Source of the DNA: Bacteroidia bacterium
Lineage (GTDB): Bacteria; Bacteroidota; Bacteroidia; NS11-12g; UBA955
Reading direction: 5' to 3'
Assembly (NCBI GenBank): GCA_023653095.1
Contig: JAMNXP010000006.1
Span: 51,893-115,892, forward strand
Length of the DNA: 64,000 bases
Position numbers and translations under genes: made by a program. Positions within the stretch are counted from its first letter, which is position 1. Every line of letters begins with the position of its first letter. Shown here one piece after another: positions 1 to 9,432 of this stretch. The notes under the pieces are model-generated. The model was not told the origin of the DNA. It saw nothing but the letters and a program-made list of their open reading frames with translations, and made no database searches.

Positions 1-918
1 GTAAAGGGCATCACGCCCATAGTTTCGGCAAGAGTTTTTTACCAATCGGGTAGCGTACTTCTCAACGGAAACCTGATGGGGATAGATGCCATAGAACAAG
101 AAAAACTCTTCAATTTCAATCAATACATTGTGGGAGGAAAACCCGAAGACCTGAATAATAGCAAAAATGGCATCATATTAGGAGCTGGAGTCGCTAAAAA
201 ATTACGCCTTAAAGTGGGTGATTATGTTCCAATGATTACTTCCACAGGTGAATCGATGAGATTGAAAATCGTGGCTTTTTTCCAAAGTGGACTGGCCGAA
301 GTAGATAACACCCAGAGTTATGCCAACATCAAAACTGCTCAATTGGCTGCAAATGAAGGACCTTCTTATGCAACAGATTTATACATCAAACTAAAGAACA
401 TAGATGAAGCATTGCCCATGACGAGAGAAATTTCTGAAGCTTTTGGGGTTCATGCAGTTGACATAAATACCGCTAATGCTCAATTTGAGACAGGTACCAG
501 CATCCGAAACCTAATAAGTTATGCTGTATCAATCACTTTATTGATTGTTGCTGGATTTGGGATTTACAACATTTTGAACATGTTGATATATGAAAAGATG
601 AATGATATTGCCATTTTAAAGGCCATGGGCTTTTCAGGGGGAGATGTGAAACGCATCTTCATTTATCAGGCCTTATTAATTGGAATTATTGGCGGTGCTG
701 TTGGACTTTTAATGGGTTATGGTGTGAGTGTTCTGATCAGCAAGGCTCCCTTTGAAACGGAGGCCTTACCCACTGTGAAAACATTTCCTGTTAATTTTGA
801 ATTGGCCTTTTACATAGGAGGTAGTCTTTTTGCCATCATTACCACTTTTTTTGCAGGATATCTACCTGCTAGAAAAGCCAGCAAGATAGACCCGGTTGAA
901 ATCATTCGAGGACAATAA
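1..918 (+). CDS. ABC transporter permease, FtsX/LolC-type (5' end outside window)
   Basis: The frame is open from base 1, so the true start lies upstream; about 305 residues are visible. The first part reads as the extracytoplasmic domain of LolC/E or MacB-type permeases (ITPIVSARVFYQSG). It is followed by a transmembrane helix (YAVSITLLIVAGFGIYNI), the conserved cytoplasmic segment NDIAILKAMGFSGGDV that contacts the ATPase in FtsX-fold permeases, and two more helices, ending ARKASKIDPVEIIRG. The stop lies 1 nt before the start of a LolD-type ATPase, so the two probably form one transporter. The family moves lipoproteins (Lol), extrudes substrates (MacB) or controls cell-wall enzymes (FtsX). 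LolC/E-like is the best guess; the substrate cannot be read from the sequence. Confidence 0.88.
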   Translation, partial: VKGITPIVSARVFYQSGSVLLNGNLMGIDAIEQEKLFNFNQYIVGGKPEDLNNSKNGIILGAGVAKKLRLKVGDYVPMITSTGESMRLKIVAFFQSGLAEVDNTQSYANIKTAQLAANEGPSYATDLYIKLKNIDEALPMTREISEAFGVHAVDINTANAQFETGTSIRNLISYAVSITLLIVAGFGIYNILNMLIYEKMNDIAILKAMGFSGGDVKRIFIYQALLIGIIGGAVGLLMGYGVSVLISKAPFETEALPTVKTFPVNFELAFYIGGSLFAIITTFFAGYLPARKASKIDPVEIIRGQ

Positions 919-919
919 C

Positions 920-1645
<726 letters not shown>

Positions 1646-1681
1646 GCTTGTCGTTAAATTAAATAATTTTATCGGTTGTAG

Positions 1682-1712
1682 TTGTGGGATTGTTTGAATT
1701 GGGTTATTTTTG
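1682..1712 (+). promoter_or_regulatory. Bacteroidota-type promoter for tRNA-Cys
   Basis: TTG at 1682-1684 and TATTTTTG at 1705-1712, separated by 20 nt. This matches the Bacteroidota primary sigma consensus (TTG about 19-21 nt before TAnnTTTG). The expected transcription start is near 1718-1720, about 10 nt before the mature tRNA. Confidence 0.75.
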
Positions 1713-1728
1713 CAGTCCTTAAAAATAA

Positions 1729-1799
1729 GGTCGGATGGCCGAGCGGCTAGGCACGGGTCTGCAAAACCCTTTACACCGGTTCGAATCCGGTTCCGACCT
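1729..1799 (+). tRNA. tRNA-Cys (anticodon GCA)
   Basis: A 71-nt cloverleaf. The acceptor arm GGTCGGA (1729-1735) pairs with TCCGACC (1792-1798); T at 1799 is the discriminator, as expected for tRNA-Cys. The anticodon loop CTGCAAA carries GCA at 1761-1763, and the T-arm contains GGTTCGAATCC. CCA is not encoded. A promoter lies just upstream and a hairpin terminator just downstream, so it is probably a single-gene transcript. It decodes UGC/UGU. Confidence 0.96.
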
Positions 1800-1805
1800 C
1801 ACACT

Positions 1806-1834
1806 AAAACGCCTCAATTTATTGGGGCGTTTTT
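1806..1834. terminator. Bidirectional hairpin terminator
   Basis: The stem 1806-1817 pairs with 1822-1833 (CGCCTCAA against TTGGGGCG with one G-T pair, flanked by A4/T4) around the loop TTTA. A T-run follows on the + strand and the A-run gives a T-run on the - strand. It serves tRNA-Cys on + and the VanZ-like gene on -. It overlaps the last few codons of the VanZ-like gene, whose stop is at 1814-1816. Confidence 0.8.
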
Positions 1835-2215
1835 ATTTTGAATAAATTTATTGAGCCATTTTAAATAAATCACCGCAACAACAACACCAGCCGTATCTAC
1901 TAACCAGTCCCAGATATCGCAGGTTCTACCGAGGTTCATGGTGCCTTGTAGTACTTCAATAAGTCCGCCGTAGGCGGAAAAGAAAGCAACCGAAATCAAA
2001 TTGTATAGGCCAGATGGATTCACTTTTTTCAAGAAGAGCCAAGTCCAAATGAACCAAAAACCAAAATGCACCCATTTATCTAAATGCAGGGAGGCGGCCC
2101 AAAGTGGGATAATTAAATCAGAATGACTGGTTGGTTTAAGAGTAGCCCAAGAAATAAAAAGTCCCCACAAAATTGCGGGGACCCATTTAAAAAAGTTGTG
2201 ATTAGGATTAAGCAC
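1814..2215 (-). CDS. VanZ-like family membrane protein
   Basis: A 133-residue, largely hydrophobic protein with about four membrane segments. The family pattern is visible: DKWVHFGFW in the first half, [12 protein letters not shown] in the middle, and [15 protein letters not shown] near the end, corresponding to the VanZ motif with Asp/Asn before a glycine. VanZ of enterococci gives low-level teicoplanin resistance; the role of the short Bacteroidota members is unknown. The start is GTG, overlapping the gcvH stop by 8 nt, so translation is probably coupled. The 3' end forms one arm of the shared terminator. Confidence 0.8.
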   Translation of the reverse strand: MLNPNHNFFKWVPAILWGLFISWATLKPTSHSDLIIPLWAASLHLDKWVHFGFWFIWTWLFLKKVNPSGLYNLISVAFFSAYGGLIEVLQGTMNLGRTCDIWDWLVDTAGVVVAVIYLKWLNKFIQNKNAPIN

Positions 2216-2588
2216 CTATAAGCGCTTTGTATTGATCAGCAGTCAATAAAGCGTCTGCATCAGCCGCATTTGACATTTTCACTTTAATCATCCAACCATC
2301 ACCGTAAGGGTCAGAATTGATTGATTCGGGAGTACTATCTAAAGTCGCGTTTACTTCTAAAACTTCACCAGCAACAGGCATATATAGTTCGCTCACAGTT
2401 TTTACGGCTTCAACCGAACCGAAAACTTCTTCAGCACCTAAAGTCTCACCTTGTGTTGCAATATCAACGAAAACGATATCGCCCAACTCGCCTTGTGCAA
2501 ACTCAGTGATTCCAATGGTAGCGTGATCACCTTCAACCAAGATCCACTCGTGGTCTTTGGTGTACTTTAAATTTTCAGGAAAATTCAT
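2208..2588 (-). CDS. gcvH: Glycine cleavage system H protein
   Basis: A 126-residue single-domain lipoyl protein of normal family length. The lipoylation site is Lys63 in [16 protein letters not shown], and the N-terminal KYTKDHEWI is typical of GcvH. It shuttles the aminomethyl group of glycine between the P, T and L proteins in the cytoplasm. The partner genes gcvP and gcvT are not in the window. It lies 11 nt downstream of accD and overlaps the VanZ-like gene, so it is probably part of the fbaB-accD-gcvH-vanZ unit. Confidence 0.97.
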   Translation of the reverse strand: MNFPENLKYTKDHEWILVEGDHATIGITEFAQGELGDIVFVDIATQGETLGAEEVFGSVEAVKTVSELYMPVAGEVLEVNATLDSTPESINSDPYGDGWMIKVKMSNAADADALLTADQYKALIGA

Positions 2589-2599
2589 ATTAATTGTGT

Positions 2600-3496
2600 T
2601 TATTTATTCCAAATGATAGTTAATAGACTGCTTAGTTTCTCTTTCAAATCTTTTCGTTCCACTATGAAGTCAAGAAAACCATGTTCAACCAAAAATTCTG
2701 AACTTTGAAAGCCTTTAGGAAGGTCTTTTCCAATGGTTTCGCGAATAACGCGAGGACCAGCAAAACCAATTAGAGCTTCAGGTTCAGCAATGTTAAAGTC
2801 ACCCAACATGGCATAAGAAGCAGTTACTCCACCGGTAGTAGGATTGGTCATCAGCGAAATATAGGGAATGCCTGCTTTGTTCAAGAGGGCTAGTTTTGCG
2901 CTGGTTTTTGCCATTTGCATCAAAGAAAAAGCGGCTTCCATCATACGCGCACCGCCTGATTTTGAGATCATCAAAAATGGAGTTTTATGGGCGATTGAGT
3001 AATCAATAGCACGTGCAATCTTTTCTCCTACAACAGAGCCCATAGATCCACCAATGAAGTTAAAATCCATGCAAGCAGCTGTAAAGGGTTGCCCATTCAT
3101 TTTACCTGTTGCTGTTCTCACGGCATCTTTCAAGCCTGTTTTCTGTTGTGCAGATACAATTCTATCAGAGTATGGCGCCGAATCTACGAAATTCAAAGGG
3201 TCACCACTGCTTAGGTTTTCATTGAGCTCAATGAATTCGTTGTTATCAAACAAGATTTCAAAATACTCGTGAGAACCAATTCTTTCATGATAATTGCAAG
3301 ACGAACAAACGTATTTATGATCAATCCAATCTTTGGTAGTATGAACAGCTTTACAGCGTTTACACTTTTCCCATAAACCATCGGGAGTAGGCTTCTTATC
3401 TATGGTCTTTGTAAGAATACCCGTGAGTGTACGCTGATACCATTTTGAGTCGTTTGAATCAAGTTCGTCGAACTCTTCAAATCCTGCAGACGACAT
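2600..3496 (-). CDS. accD: Acetyl-CoA carboxylase carboxyltransferase subunit beta
   Basis: A protein of about 298 residues. The N-terminal zinc ribbon has Cys45, Cys48, Cys64 and Cys67 (CKRC...CSSC), followed by a crotonase-fold carboxyltransferase domain with [26 protein letters not shown] and [16 protein letters not shown]. With AccA it moves the carboxyl group from biotin to acetyl-CoA, making malonyl-CoA for fatty-acid synthesis. I chose the ATG at 3496; an in-frame TTG at 3505 would add three residues. It lies just downstream of fbaB on the same strand. Confidence 0.97.
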   Translation of the reverse strand: MSSAGFEEFDELDSNDSKWYQRTLTGILTKTIDKKPTPDGLWEKCKRCKAVHTTKDWIDHKYVCSSCNYHERIGSHEYFEILFDNNEFIELNENLSSGDPLNFVDSAPYSDRIVSAQQKTGLKDAVRTATGKMNGQPFTAACMDFNFIGGSMGSVVGEKIARAIDYSIAHKTPFLMISKSGGARMMEAAFSLMQMAKTSAKLALLNKAGIPYISLMTNPTTGGVTASYAMLGDFNIAEPEALIGFAGPRVIRETIGKDLPKGFQSSEFLVEHGFLDFIVERKDLKEKLSSLLTIIWNK

Positions 3497-3507
3497 ATCT
3501 TTCAAAA

Positions 3508-4566
3508 TTAAGCAATAGTTACTGATGAGTCAAGATACACATCTTGAACAGAGTTCAGCAATTGAACACCTTCTGTCAATGGTTTTTGGAATGCTTTTCT
3601 TCCTAAAATCAAACCAGAACCAGCAGCACGTTTGTTAACAACTGCGGTAAATACTGCCTCTTCAATATCTCCTTGGCCTTTTGCCTCTCCACCTGAATTG
3701 ATTAAACCTGCGCGACCCATGTAACAATTTGCTACTTGATAACGAGTTAAATCAATTGGGTGATCTGAAGAAAGTTCAGAATATACTTTAGCGTGGGTCT
3801 TCCCGTGTTTGGTTGCGTTGTAACCGCCGTTATTGGTTGGTAACTTTTGTTTGATGATATCTGCTTGGATGGTAACACCCAGGTGGTTTGCTTGGCCCGT
3901 AAGGTCGGCAGAAGTATGAAAATCAACACCATCAACTTTAAAACCGTTGTTACGGGTGTAGCACCACAAGATGGTTGCCATACCCAAAGAATGTGCTTCT
4001 TCGAAGGCTTGAGCAACTTCCATGATTTGTCTAGAACTCTCAGGACTTCCAAAGTAAATTGTAGCACCCACTGCTGCTGCACCTAAGTTCCATGCATCGC
4101 GAACAGATCCGAACATAAATTGATCATATTTATTGGGGTAAGATAAAAATTCATTGTGATTGATTTTCACAATAAATGGAATCTTGTGGGCGTATTTTCT
4201 GGAATTCATAGCTAAAACACCATAAGTTGAAGCAACCGCGTTACAGCCACCTTCAATGGCAAGTTTGATGATATTTTCTGGATCAAAATATATAGGGTTG
4301 GGTGCAAATGAAGCCCCAGCGCTATGTTCTATTCCTTGGTCAACTGGAAGTATGCTCAAATAACCCGTATTAGCCAAACGTCCGTGCCCGTATAGTGATT
4401 GCAACGAACGCAATACTTGAGTTGAACGATTGGTTTGAGCAAAAATGCGATCAACGAAGTCAGCACCGGGTAAATGGATACTCTCTTTGCTGATGGTGTT
4501 GCACTTGTGATTCAAAAGATACTCTGCATCTTTTCCTAACAGTTGTTCGATGTTGGTGTTCGACAT
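3508..4566 (-). CDS. fbaB: Class I fructose-bisphosphate aldolase (FbaB/DhnA family)
   Basis: 352 residues. The DhnA-family signature [12 protein letters not shown] is followed by [16 protein letters not shown] and [13 protein letters not shown] lysine in ADIIKQK is a plausible Schiff-base residue, and the C-terminal LILGRKAFQ fits the phosphate-binding loop. It cleaves or forms fructose-1,6-bisphosphate in glycolysis and gluconeogenesis. The gene is divergent from the acetyltransferase at 4620; a TATTTTTG box on the minus strand (4600-4607) lies about 34 nt before the start. Confidence 0.93.
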   Translation of the reverse strand: MSNTNIEQLLGKDAEYLLNHKCNTISKESIHLPGADFVDRIFAQTNRSTQVLRSLQSLYGHGRLANTGYLSILPVDQGIEHSAGASFAPNPIYFDPENIIKLAIEGGCNAVASTYGVLAMNSRKYAHKIPFIVKINHNEFLSYPNKYDQFMFGSVRDAWNLGAAAVGATIYFGSPESSRQIMEVAQAFEEAHSLGMATILWCYTRNNGFKVDGVDFHTSADLTGQANHLGVTIQADIIKQKLPTNNGGYNATKHGKTHAKVYSELSSDHPIDLTRYQVANCYMGRAGLINSGGEAKGQGDIEEAVFTAVVNKRAAGSGLILGRKAFQKPLTEGVQLLNSVQDVYLDSSVTIA

Positions 4567-4588
4567 TCGTATTTCCTTTATTATGGGT

Positions 4589-4607
4589 TAAATTTGGAAC
4601 AAAAATA
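4589..4607. promoter_or_regulatory. Overlapping divergent -7 boxes for fbaB and the acetyltransferase
   Basis: TAAATTTG at 4589-4596 (+) and TATTTTTG at 4607-4600 (-) both fit TAnnTTTG. They sit in the 53-nt gap between the divergent genes. I could not find a well-spaced upstream TTG for either, so only the -7 elements are claimed. Confidence 0.5.
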
Positions 4608-4619
4608 ACCATTTTTCTG

Positions 4620-5048
4620 ATGATTGAAATTATTCAAGCGCGCACCGCCCAACAAATGACCGATATCTTTGAGATTCGACGTAAAGTTTTTGTGATTGAA
4701 CAGTCGGTAGATCCCAAAGAAGAATATGACCAATTTGAAGAAAGCAGTCAACATTTTTTGGCTAAACACCAAGGAATTCCTGCTGGAACCTGCAGATTCA
4801 GAGAAACCGAGAATGGCATAAAACTTGAGCGATTCGCTGTTTTAAAGGAATACAGAGGCAAAGGCATTGGTGCAGAATTGGTGAAATCTTGTTTAGAAAA
4901 AACGGCCGAAATTTACCCTAACAAGCCAACGCTTTATCTACACGCCCAAACCCATGCAGAGTCGTTCTACGCTCAATTTGGATTTGTAAGAACGGGAGAT
5001 TTATTTGTGGAAGCCGAAATAGAACATTATAAAATGGTGCTGGTTTAG
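4620..5048 (+). CDS. GNAT family N-acetyltransferase
   Basis: 142 residues, one GNAT domain. The N-terminal IFEIRRKVFVIEQ is followed by an acidic patch and the acetyl-CoA binding motif A (EYRGKGIGAELV, about residues 79-90). The C-terminal YAQFGFVRTGD is the motif B region of ElaA/YjcF-like members. It should transfer acetyl from acetyl-CoA to an amine; the acceptor is unknown. It stands alone on + and overlaps the end of the convergent ABC exporter gene by 4 nt. Confidence 0.88.
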   Translation: MIEIIQARTAQQMTDIFEIRRKVFVIEQSVDPKEEYDQFEESSQHFLAKHQGIPAGTCRFRETENGIKLERFAVLKEYRGKGIGAELVKSCLEKTAEIYPNKPTLYLHAQTHAESFYAQFGFVRTGDLFVEAEIEHYKMVLV

Positions 5049-6775
5049 GTCTGCTGTCGCCACATGGCGTAATACAGTCCCTTCAACTCTAAAAGATCTG
5101 AATGCTTGCCCACTTCAATTATTTTTCCTTTTTCGAGGACATAAATTCGATCTGCGTGCATGATGGTGCTCAATCGATGAGCAATCATCACGTTGATTCT
5201 ATCTTTTTGGGATGAAATATCGCGAAGCGTTTCGGTTATTTCATTCTCCGTGATGGAATCTAAAGCGCTAGTAGCTTCATCAAAAATGAGCAGTTTCGGA
5301 TTTCGGAGCAGTGCGCGTGCAATGGAAAGTCGCTGCTTTTCTCCGCCAGAAACTTTGATTCCACCCTCTCCTATTTGAGTATCTAATCCATTTTCGGCTC
5401 TTTGCAATAAATTCTGGGTGGCGGCGGCATTTAAAGCATTTAGAATATCTTGTTCTGATGCCTCTGGGGAAACAAATTGCAAATTTTCACGAATGGTACC
5501 TGAGAAAAGCTGACTTTCTTGAGATACCAGTCCTAATTGAGATCTGATTTCATTTCTATCTATGTCTGATACTGAATATCCATTAAAAACAATGTCGCCT
5601 TCTGTAGGTAAATACAAACCTACCAACAATTTAACCATGGTGCTTTTGCCGCTTCCGGATGGGCCTACAAAGGCAATGGTTTCGCCCTTGTGGAGAGAAA
5701 AATCAATATTATCCAGGGCATTTTGTTTGGCAGATTGATGCTTGAAACTGACGTTTTTAAATTCAATGGATTGAATATCGCCCATGATTTTAGGAGACGC
5801 AGGAACTGTTTCTTCGGGCATTTTAAGCAGCTGATCAAATCTATTCAACGAAACATCTGCTTCTCTGTAAGCTTGAATGAATGTACCTAGTTCTTGGAGC
5901 GGATTAAATATAAAAAAGGTGTAGAATAAAAACTGAATATACATTCCAGGTGTAATCTTGGCTTGAAAAACCATCCAACTGAGAAACAACAAGAGTACAT
6001 TTCTCATTAGATTTACGGTGGTGCCCTGCACAAAACCTAGCGTTCTGATTTTTTTCACTTTTTGCAGTTCTAAACCCAAAATTTTAAGGGTATTGCTGCT
6101 TATTCTTCGCATTTCCTGATTGACTAGCCCTAAGCTTTTAACCAATTCAATATTCCTCAAACTTTCAGTGGTAGTGCCAGCGAGAGTGCTGGTTTCTTTC
6201 ATGATAATTTTCTGAATAAATTTGATTTGTTTGCTCAAAAGAGAACTGCTCACTCCCACTACAAGCATGGCGCTTAAAAATACCGGTGCAATCAACCAAT
6301 GCACTGAAAAAGAAGCGGCGAAGACAAAAACAATTCCTACTATGCTAGTATACAATAAATTAATAGCCAAAGAAATCAGACGTTCAGAATCGGTTCTTAC
6401 CTTTTGGAGTATATTGAGTGTTTCACCGCTTCGGTGATCTTCGAAGGTGGCATATGGCAGTGCCAAAGTGTGTTTGATACCATCCGTAAAAATTCTAGCT
6501 CCCGCCTTCTGAATAGCAACATTCACAAAATAGTCTTGAAGATTTTTAGCAATTCTGCTAATCATCGCAACGCTTACTCCTATCCCTAGCCAACCTAAAA
6601 CACCCATGATGAAATCATGTTGACTGTATTTCTGAAATTGATTCAGGTATTTATCAATGATGTTTCTGCCTACCCACGGGTCCATCATGGAAAAAACCTG
6701 TGATATGGTTGCGAGAAACAGAGCCCAGAAAATGAGCCTGCCTTGAGGCTTTAAATACTGTATGAGAATTTTCAA
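5045..6775 (-). CDS. ABC exporter, fused membrane and ATPase domains (MsbA-like)
   Basis: 576 residues. The N-terminal half is a six-helix type-1 exporter domain; the C-terminal half has Walker A GPSGSGKST, signature VSGGEKQR, Walker B LLIFDEATSALD and the H-loop MIAHRLST. It is presumably a homodimer exporting a lipid or lipid-linked molecule. The start codon is TTG, 4 nt after the glycosyltransferase stop, with no ATG in frame nearby. The neighbours (LptF/G-type permease, glycosyltransferase) suggest lipopolysaccharide or glycolipid handling, but the substrate is not shown by the sequence. Confidence 0.9.
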   Translation of the reverse strand: MKILIQYLKPQGRLIFWALFLATISQVFSMMDPWVGRNIIDKYLNQFQKYSQHDFIMGVLGWLGIGVSVAMISRIAKNLQDYFVNVAIQKAGARIFTDGIKHTLALPYATFEDHRSGETLNILQKVRTDSERLISLAINLLYTSIVGIVFVFAASFSVHWLIAPVFLSAMLVVGVSSSLLSKQIKFIQKIIMKETSTLAGTTTESLRNIELVKSLGLVNQEMRRISSNTLKILGLELQKVKKIRTLGFVQGTTVNLMRNVLLLFLSWMVFQAKITPGMYIQFLFYTFFIFNPLQELGTFIQAYREADVSLNRFDQLLKMPEETVPASPKIMGDIQSIEFKNVSFKHQSAKQNALDNIDFSLHKGETIAFVGPSGSGKSTMVKLLVGLYLPTEGDIVFNGYSVSDIDRNEIRSQLGLVSQESQLFSGTIRENLQFVSPEASEQDILNALNAAATQNLLQRAENGLDTQIGEGGIKVSGGEKQRLSIARALLRNPKLLIFDEATSALDSITENEITETLRDISSQKDRINVMIAHRLSTIMHADRIYVLEKGKIIEVGKHSDLLELKGLYYAMWRQQT

Positions 6776-6779
6776 TGTG

Positions 6780-7961
6780 TTATGATGTAGCGGAAACTAT
6801 AAATTGGTTCAGTCTATCGAAATTGATGACTGGATTGTGATTTTCTTGGATATATTCAGTTGCATTTTTGCCCATTTGAATGGCTTTTAATCTGTCATTC
6901 AACAGCCCTATGATTTTGGCTGCAAATTCTTTGGGATTGTCGGCTAGTTCTAAATGCTTTCCGGATTCAACTTTGAGGCCTTGAGCACCAACATAAGTAG
7001 AAACGCAAGGAATTCCGTAATTCATTGCATCCAAAAGCTTCATTCTAATGCCAGAGCCTGCCAAAATGGGAACAATGCATATGCCGTGATGGATCATGAA
7101 TTCTCGAGCGTCTTTGACTTCTCCGTGATTCATCACCCCTTGTTGAAAGTATCTCGGGTCGTTTTTCTGTAATCCTTTACCAGCTAAATGAAAGGTCAAG
7201 TCAGGGTGTTCAGAAAGAACCAGCGGCCAAACCTTTCTCAAAAACCACTCCACCCCTTGCTGGTTTGCATCCCATTCCATAGAACCCAAATGAAATAAAC
7301 TTTGCGGTTGCAATTTCGACTTGCCATTGATCTGGATTTCTACCCCTGGAAGGTGCAGATGCACGGGTTTAGGACTTAATTCCTCGAAAACTGCTGCATC
7401 TGAAGGGGAAATAGCGATGGTTGCATTTACTTGATTCAACAATTCAATTTCCTCTTTTTTCAAACGTCTCACCTGGATGTTCAAGTAGGCACGCTTGACC
7501 CAAGACGATTCATTGTTGGCCAACCGTTGCCAAATTTGATGTTCGAGGTTGTGTGCTCTATATATTACAGGGAATTGACCGATAAGTACTTGTGAAAATG
7601 CAGAAGAATAAAACCCTTCAATGATGGCCAAGTCAAATTTTTCGGACGAAATCAATTCTTTTAATTGTGCTTGAGAATTCGGTTGAACGTATCTTTCTAA
7701 AAAGTAACTTTGGGATGTGAAAATATTTTTTAGTGCATCAAAAGGCTTAACTTCAGCATTCAACGGAACGGAAACCGTCTTGCAAAAAGAAAATTCACTC
7801 GCAATAGTTTCATCTGATACTTGATGTTTTACTGTATTGAAGGAAAAAAAGACCACATCATTTCCGGCAGCACTTAGAGAACGGAGCAACCTGTATGATG
7901 CGATAGCACCGCCATCGTGCAGGGGCCAGGGAAAACGATTTCCAACAACTAGAATCTTCAT
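6780..7961 (-). CDS. Glycosyltransferase (GT4/GT1-type, GT-B fold)
   Basis: 393 residues. The N-terminal Rossmann domain starts MKILVVGNRFPWPLHDGGA, a common opening for acceptor-side domains of GT-B enzymes. RAHNLEHQIW appears at mid-domain. The C-terminal donor domain has LHLAGKG, a VPILAGSGIRMKLLDAMNYG stretch with the nucleotide-sugar binding pattern, and PCVSTYVGAQGL. It is likely involved in surface polysaccharide or glycolipid synthesis. The start overlaps the LptF/G stop by 4 nt (ATGA), so it is co-translated. It resembles the glycosyltransferase at 52201 in its HN(L/V)EH motif. Confidence 0.85.
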   Translation of the reverse strand: MKILVVGNRFPWPLHDGGAIASYRLLRSLSAAGNDVVFFSFNTVKHQVSDETIASEFSFCKTVSVPLNAEVKPFDALKNIFTSQSYFLERYVQPNSQAQLKELISSEKFDLAIIEGFYSSAFSQVLIGQFPVIYRAHNLEHQIWQRLANNESSWVKRAYLNIQVRRLKKEEIELLNQVNATIAISPSDAAVFEELSPKPVHLHLPGVEIQINGKSKLQPQSLFHLGSMEWDANQQGVEWFLRKVWPLVLSEHPDLTFHLAGKGLQKNDPRYFQQGVMNHGEVKDAREFMIHHGICIVPILAGSGIRMKLLDAMNYGIPCVSTYVGAQGLKVESGKHLELADNPKEFAAKIIGLLNDRLKAIQMGKNATEYIQENHNPVINFDRLNQFIVSATS

Positions 7962-9406
7962 TTGGGCGCCTTTTTCGTAAATAACTTTTTGAATGAAAAT
8001 CCGCCACCCACGGTAGACCTATCTCTTAGTGCTTGAAAAGTAATGACAACGGCTATAGGCAATAGTACCAGTGTACTCATCCACATGCCAAACCAAACGG
8101 GAAAAACTAACTCTTTACCCATTTTTTCGCCGGTAATATTTATGGCATAGAAAAGCACAAAAAGAAGTACTGAAATCACCAATGGAAGTCCAATTCCGCC
8201 TTTTTGAATGATGGCCCCAAGTGGAGCGGCAATGAGGAAAAGCATCATCAATAAAAAGGAATAAGAAAACTTCTTATGAAGCTCAGATTGATAGAGGGCA
8301 ACATCTTTGTATTCATATTTTTGAGTTGCGGCATAACCATCTAAGGTACCTTTCATTCCGCGCGCAGTGGAAACGGCTAAAGACCTCATCGATGCCCATT
8401 GAGAAGAGTCAAAATTTTGATAAATATTGGGGTTTTTTAACTCAATATAGTTGTTAACGGAATTTTGAGGTTGATTTTGGACAGGCGAAGGGAACAACTT
8501 TCGGTAGTGCATCAATCTGCTCAAATATTGAGAATTGTCTTCCTTGTGCTTGTCCATTCTCATGTGAAATGAATCAATTTCAAGAAGCAGTTTTTTTACA
8601 TTCAACAGTCTGTAATCACTTGCCATTCTTTCACGGTTAGAAAAAGTGAAATCAAGGCTCGATAAATCAATGACCATACTTTGTTTTTCGAAAAACATTT
8701 GGTTGAATGGCATGGTTTTTCGATAATCCTCGGCCGAGGTCATTTCTTCATAACGCACTCCTTTGTAAAGGGTTAGATTGAGAAAGCGCTTATCGGGCGA
8801 CATGATCATTTTGCCGTGTTTGGCTCTAATCACGTTTAAGCGTTTACTGTCGTCTTGTTTGTATTCGTATATGAGGACGTCTTTAACGGTTTCGTTGTCT
8901 GCTTCCTTCTCTCCTACCCTTATGGCCACACCGTCAATTTGCTGATAAAACTGCCCAGGCTCTATGTTAAATGCTGGTTTTTTGGATCGAAGATCCAGCA
9001 GCATTGCTTTAAATTCTAGGTTGGCTTTGGGGATGATATAATTGAGGAAAAAGAAATTGGCAACAACCAAAACACACATGAAGATGAAAATGGGTCTCAG
9101 AATTCTGAGCAAAGAGATGCCATTACTTTTCATGGCAACAAGCTCAAAACTCTCAGATAAATTACCAAAGGTCATAAGAGCGGCAACCATTACCGTTAAT
9201 GGCAACGCCATAGGAACCAAATCTGCCAATGAAAGTCCAATCAACTTTAACATCACACCGGTAGGAATGCCTTTCCCTACAAGTTCATCGATGTATTTCC
9301 AGAGGAATTGCATCAAGAATAAAAATAAGCTCAATACGAAAGTGACAATGAATGGCCCCACGTAAGATCGGAGCACCAGTTTGTCGATATTCTTGATACG
9401 CAACAT
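7958..9406 (-). CDS. LptF/LptG-family permease (YjgP/YjgQ)
   Basis: 482 residues, longer than the roughly 360 of E. coli LptF/G, as is common in Bacteroidota. The N-terminus has three membrane helices with LRSYVGPFIVTFVLSLFLF and DLVPMALPLTVMVAAL. A long periplasmic domain (about residues 130-370) follows, then three C-terminal helices (KFSYSFLLMMLFLIAAPLGA). LptF/G form the permease of the LptBFG extractor that lifts lipopolysaccharide from the inner membrane onto LptC/A. Bacteroidota often carry single large homologues. The end overlaps the glycosyltransferase, forming an envelope gene cluster. Confidence 0.9.
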   Translation of the reverse strand: MLRIKNIDKLVLRSYVGPFIVTFVLSLFLFLMQFLWKYIDELVGKGIPTGVMLKLIGLSLADLVPMALPLTVMVAALMTFGNLSESFELVAMKSNGISLLRILRPIFIFMCVLVVANFFFLNYIIPKANLEFKAMLLDLRSKKPAFNIEPGQFYQQIDGVAIRVGEKEADNETVKDVLIYEYKQDDSKRLNVIRAKHGKMIMSPDKRFLNLTLYKGVRYEEMTSAEDYRKTMPFNQMFFEKQSMVIDLSSLDFTFSNRERMASDYRLLNVKKLLLEIDSFHMRMDKHKEDNSQYLSRLMHYRKLFPSPVQNQPQNSVNNYIELKNPNIYQNFDSSQWASMRSLAVSTARGMKGTLDGYAATQKYEYKDVALYQSELHKKFSYSFLLMMLFLIAAPLGAIIQKGGIGLPLVISVLLFVLFYAINITGEKMGKELVFPVWFGMWMSTLVLLPIAVVITFQALRDRSTVGGGFSFKKLFTKKAPK

Positions 9407-9432
9407 GCGGCCGCAAAGATACGGTTCAGATT

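Noticed and set aside
1963-1977. Palindrome TCCGCCGTAGGCGGA in the VanZ-like gene
   Set aside because: It encodes the conserved SAYGG motif, so coding constraint explains it; only one copy was seen.
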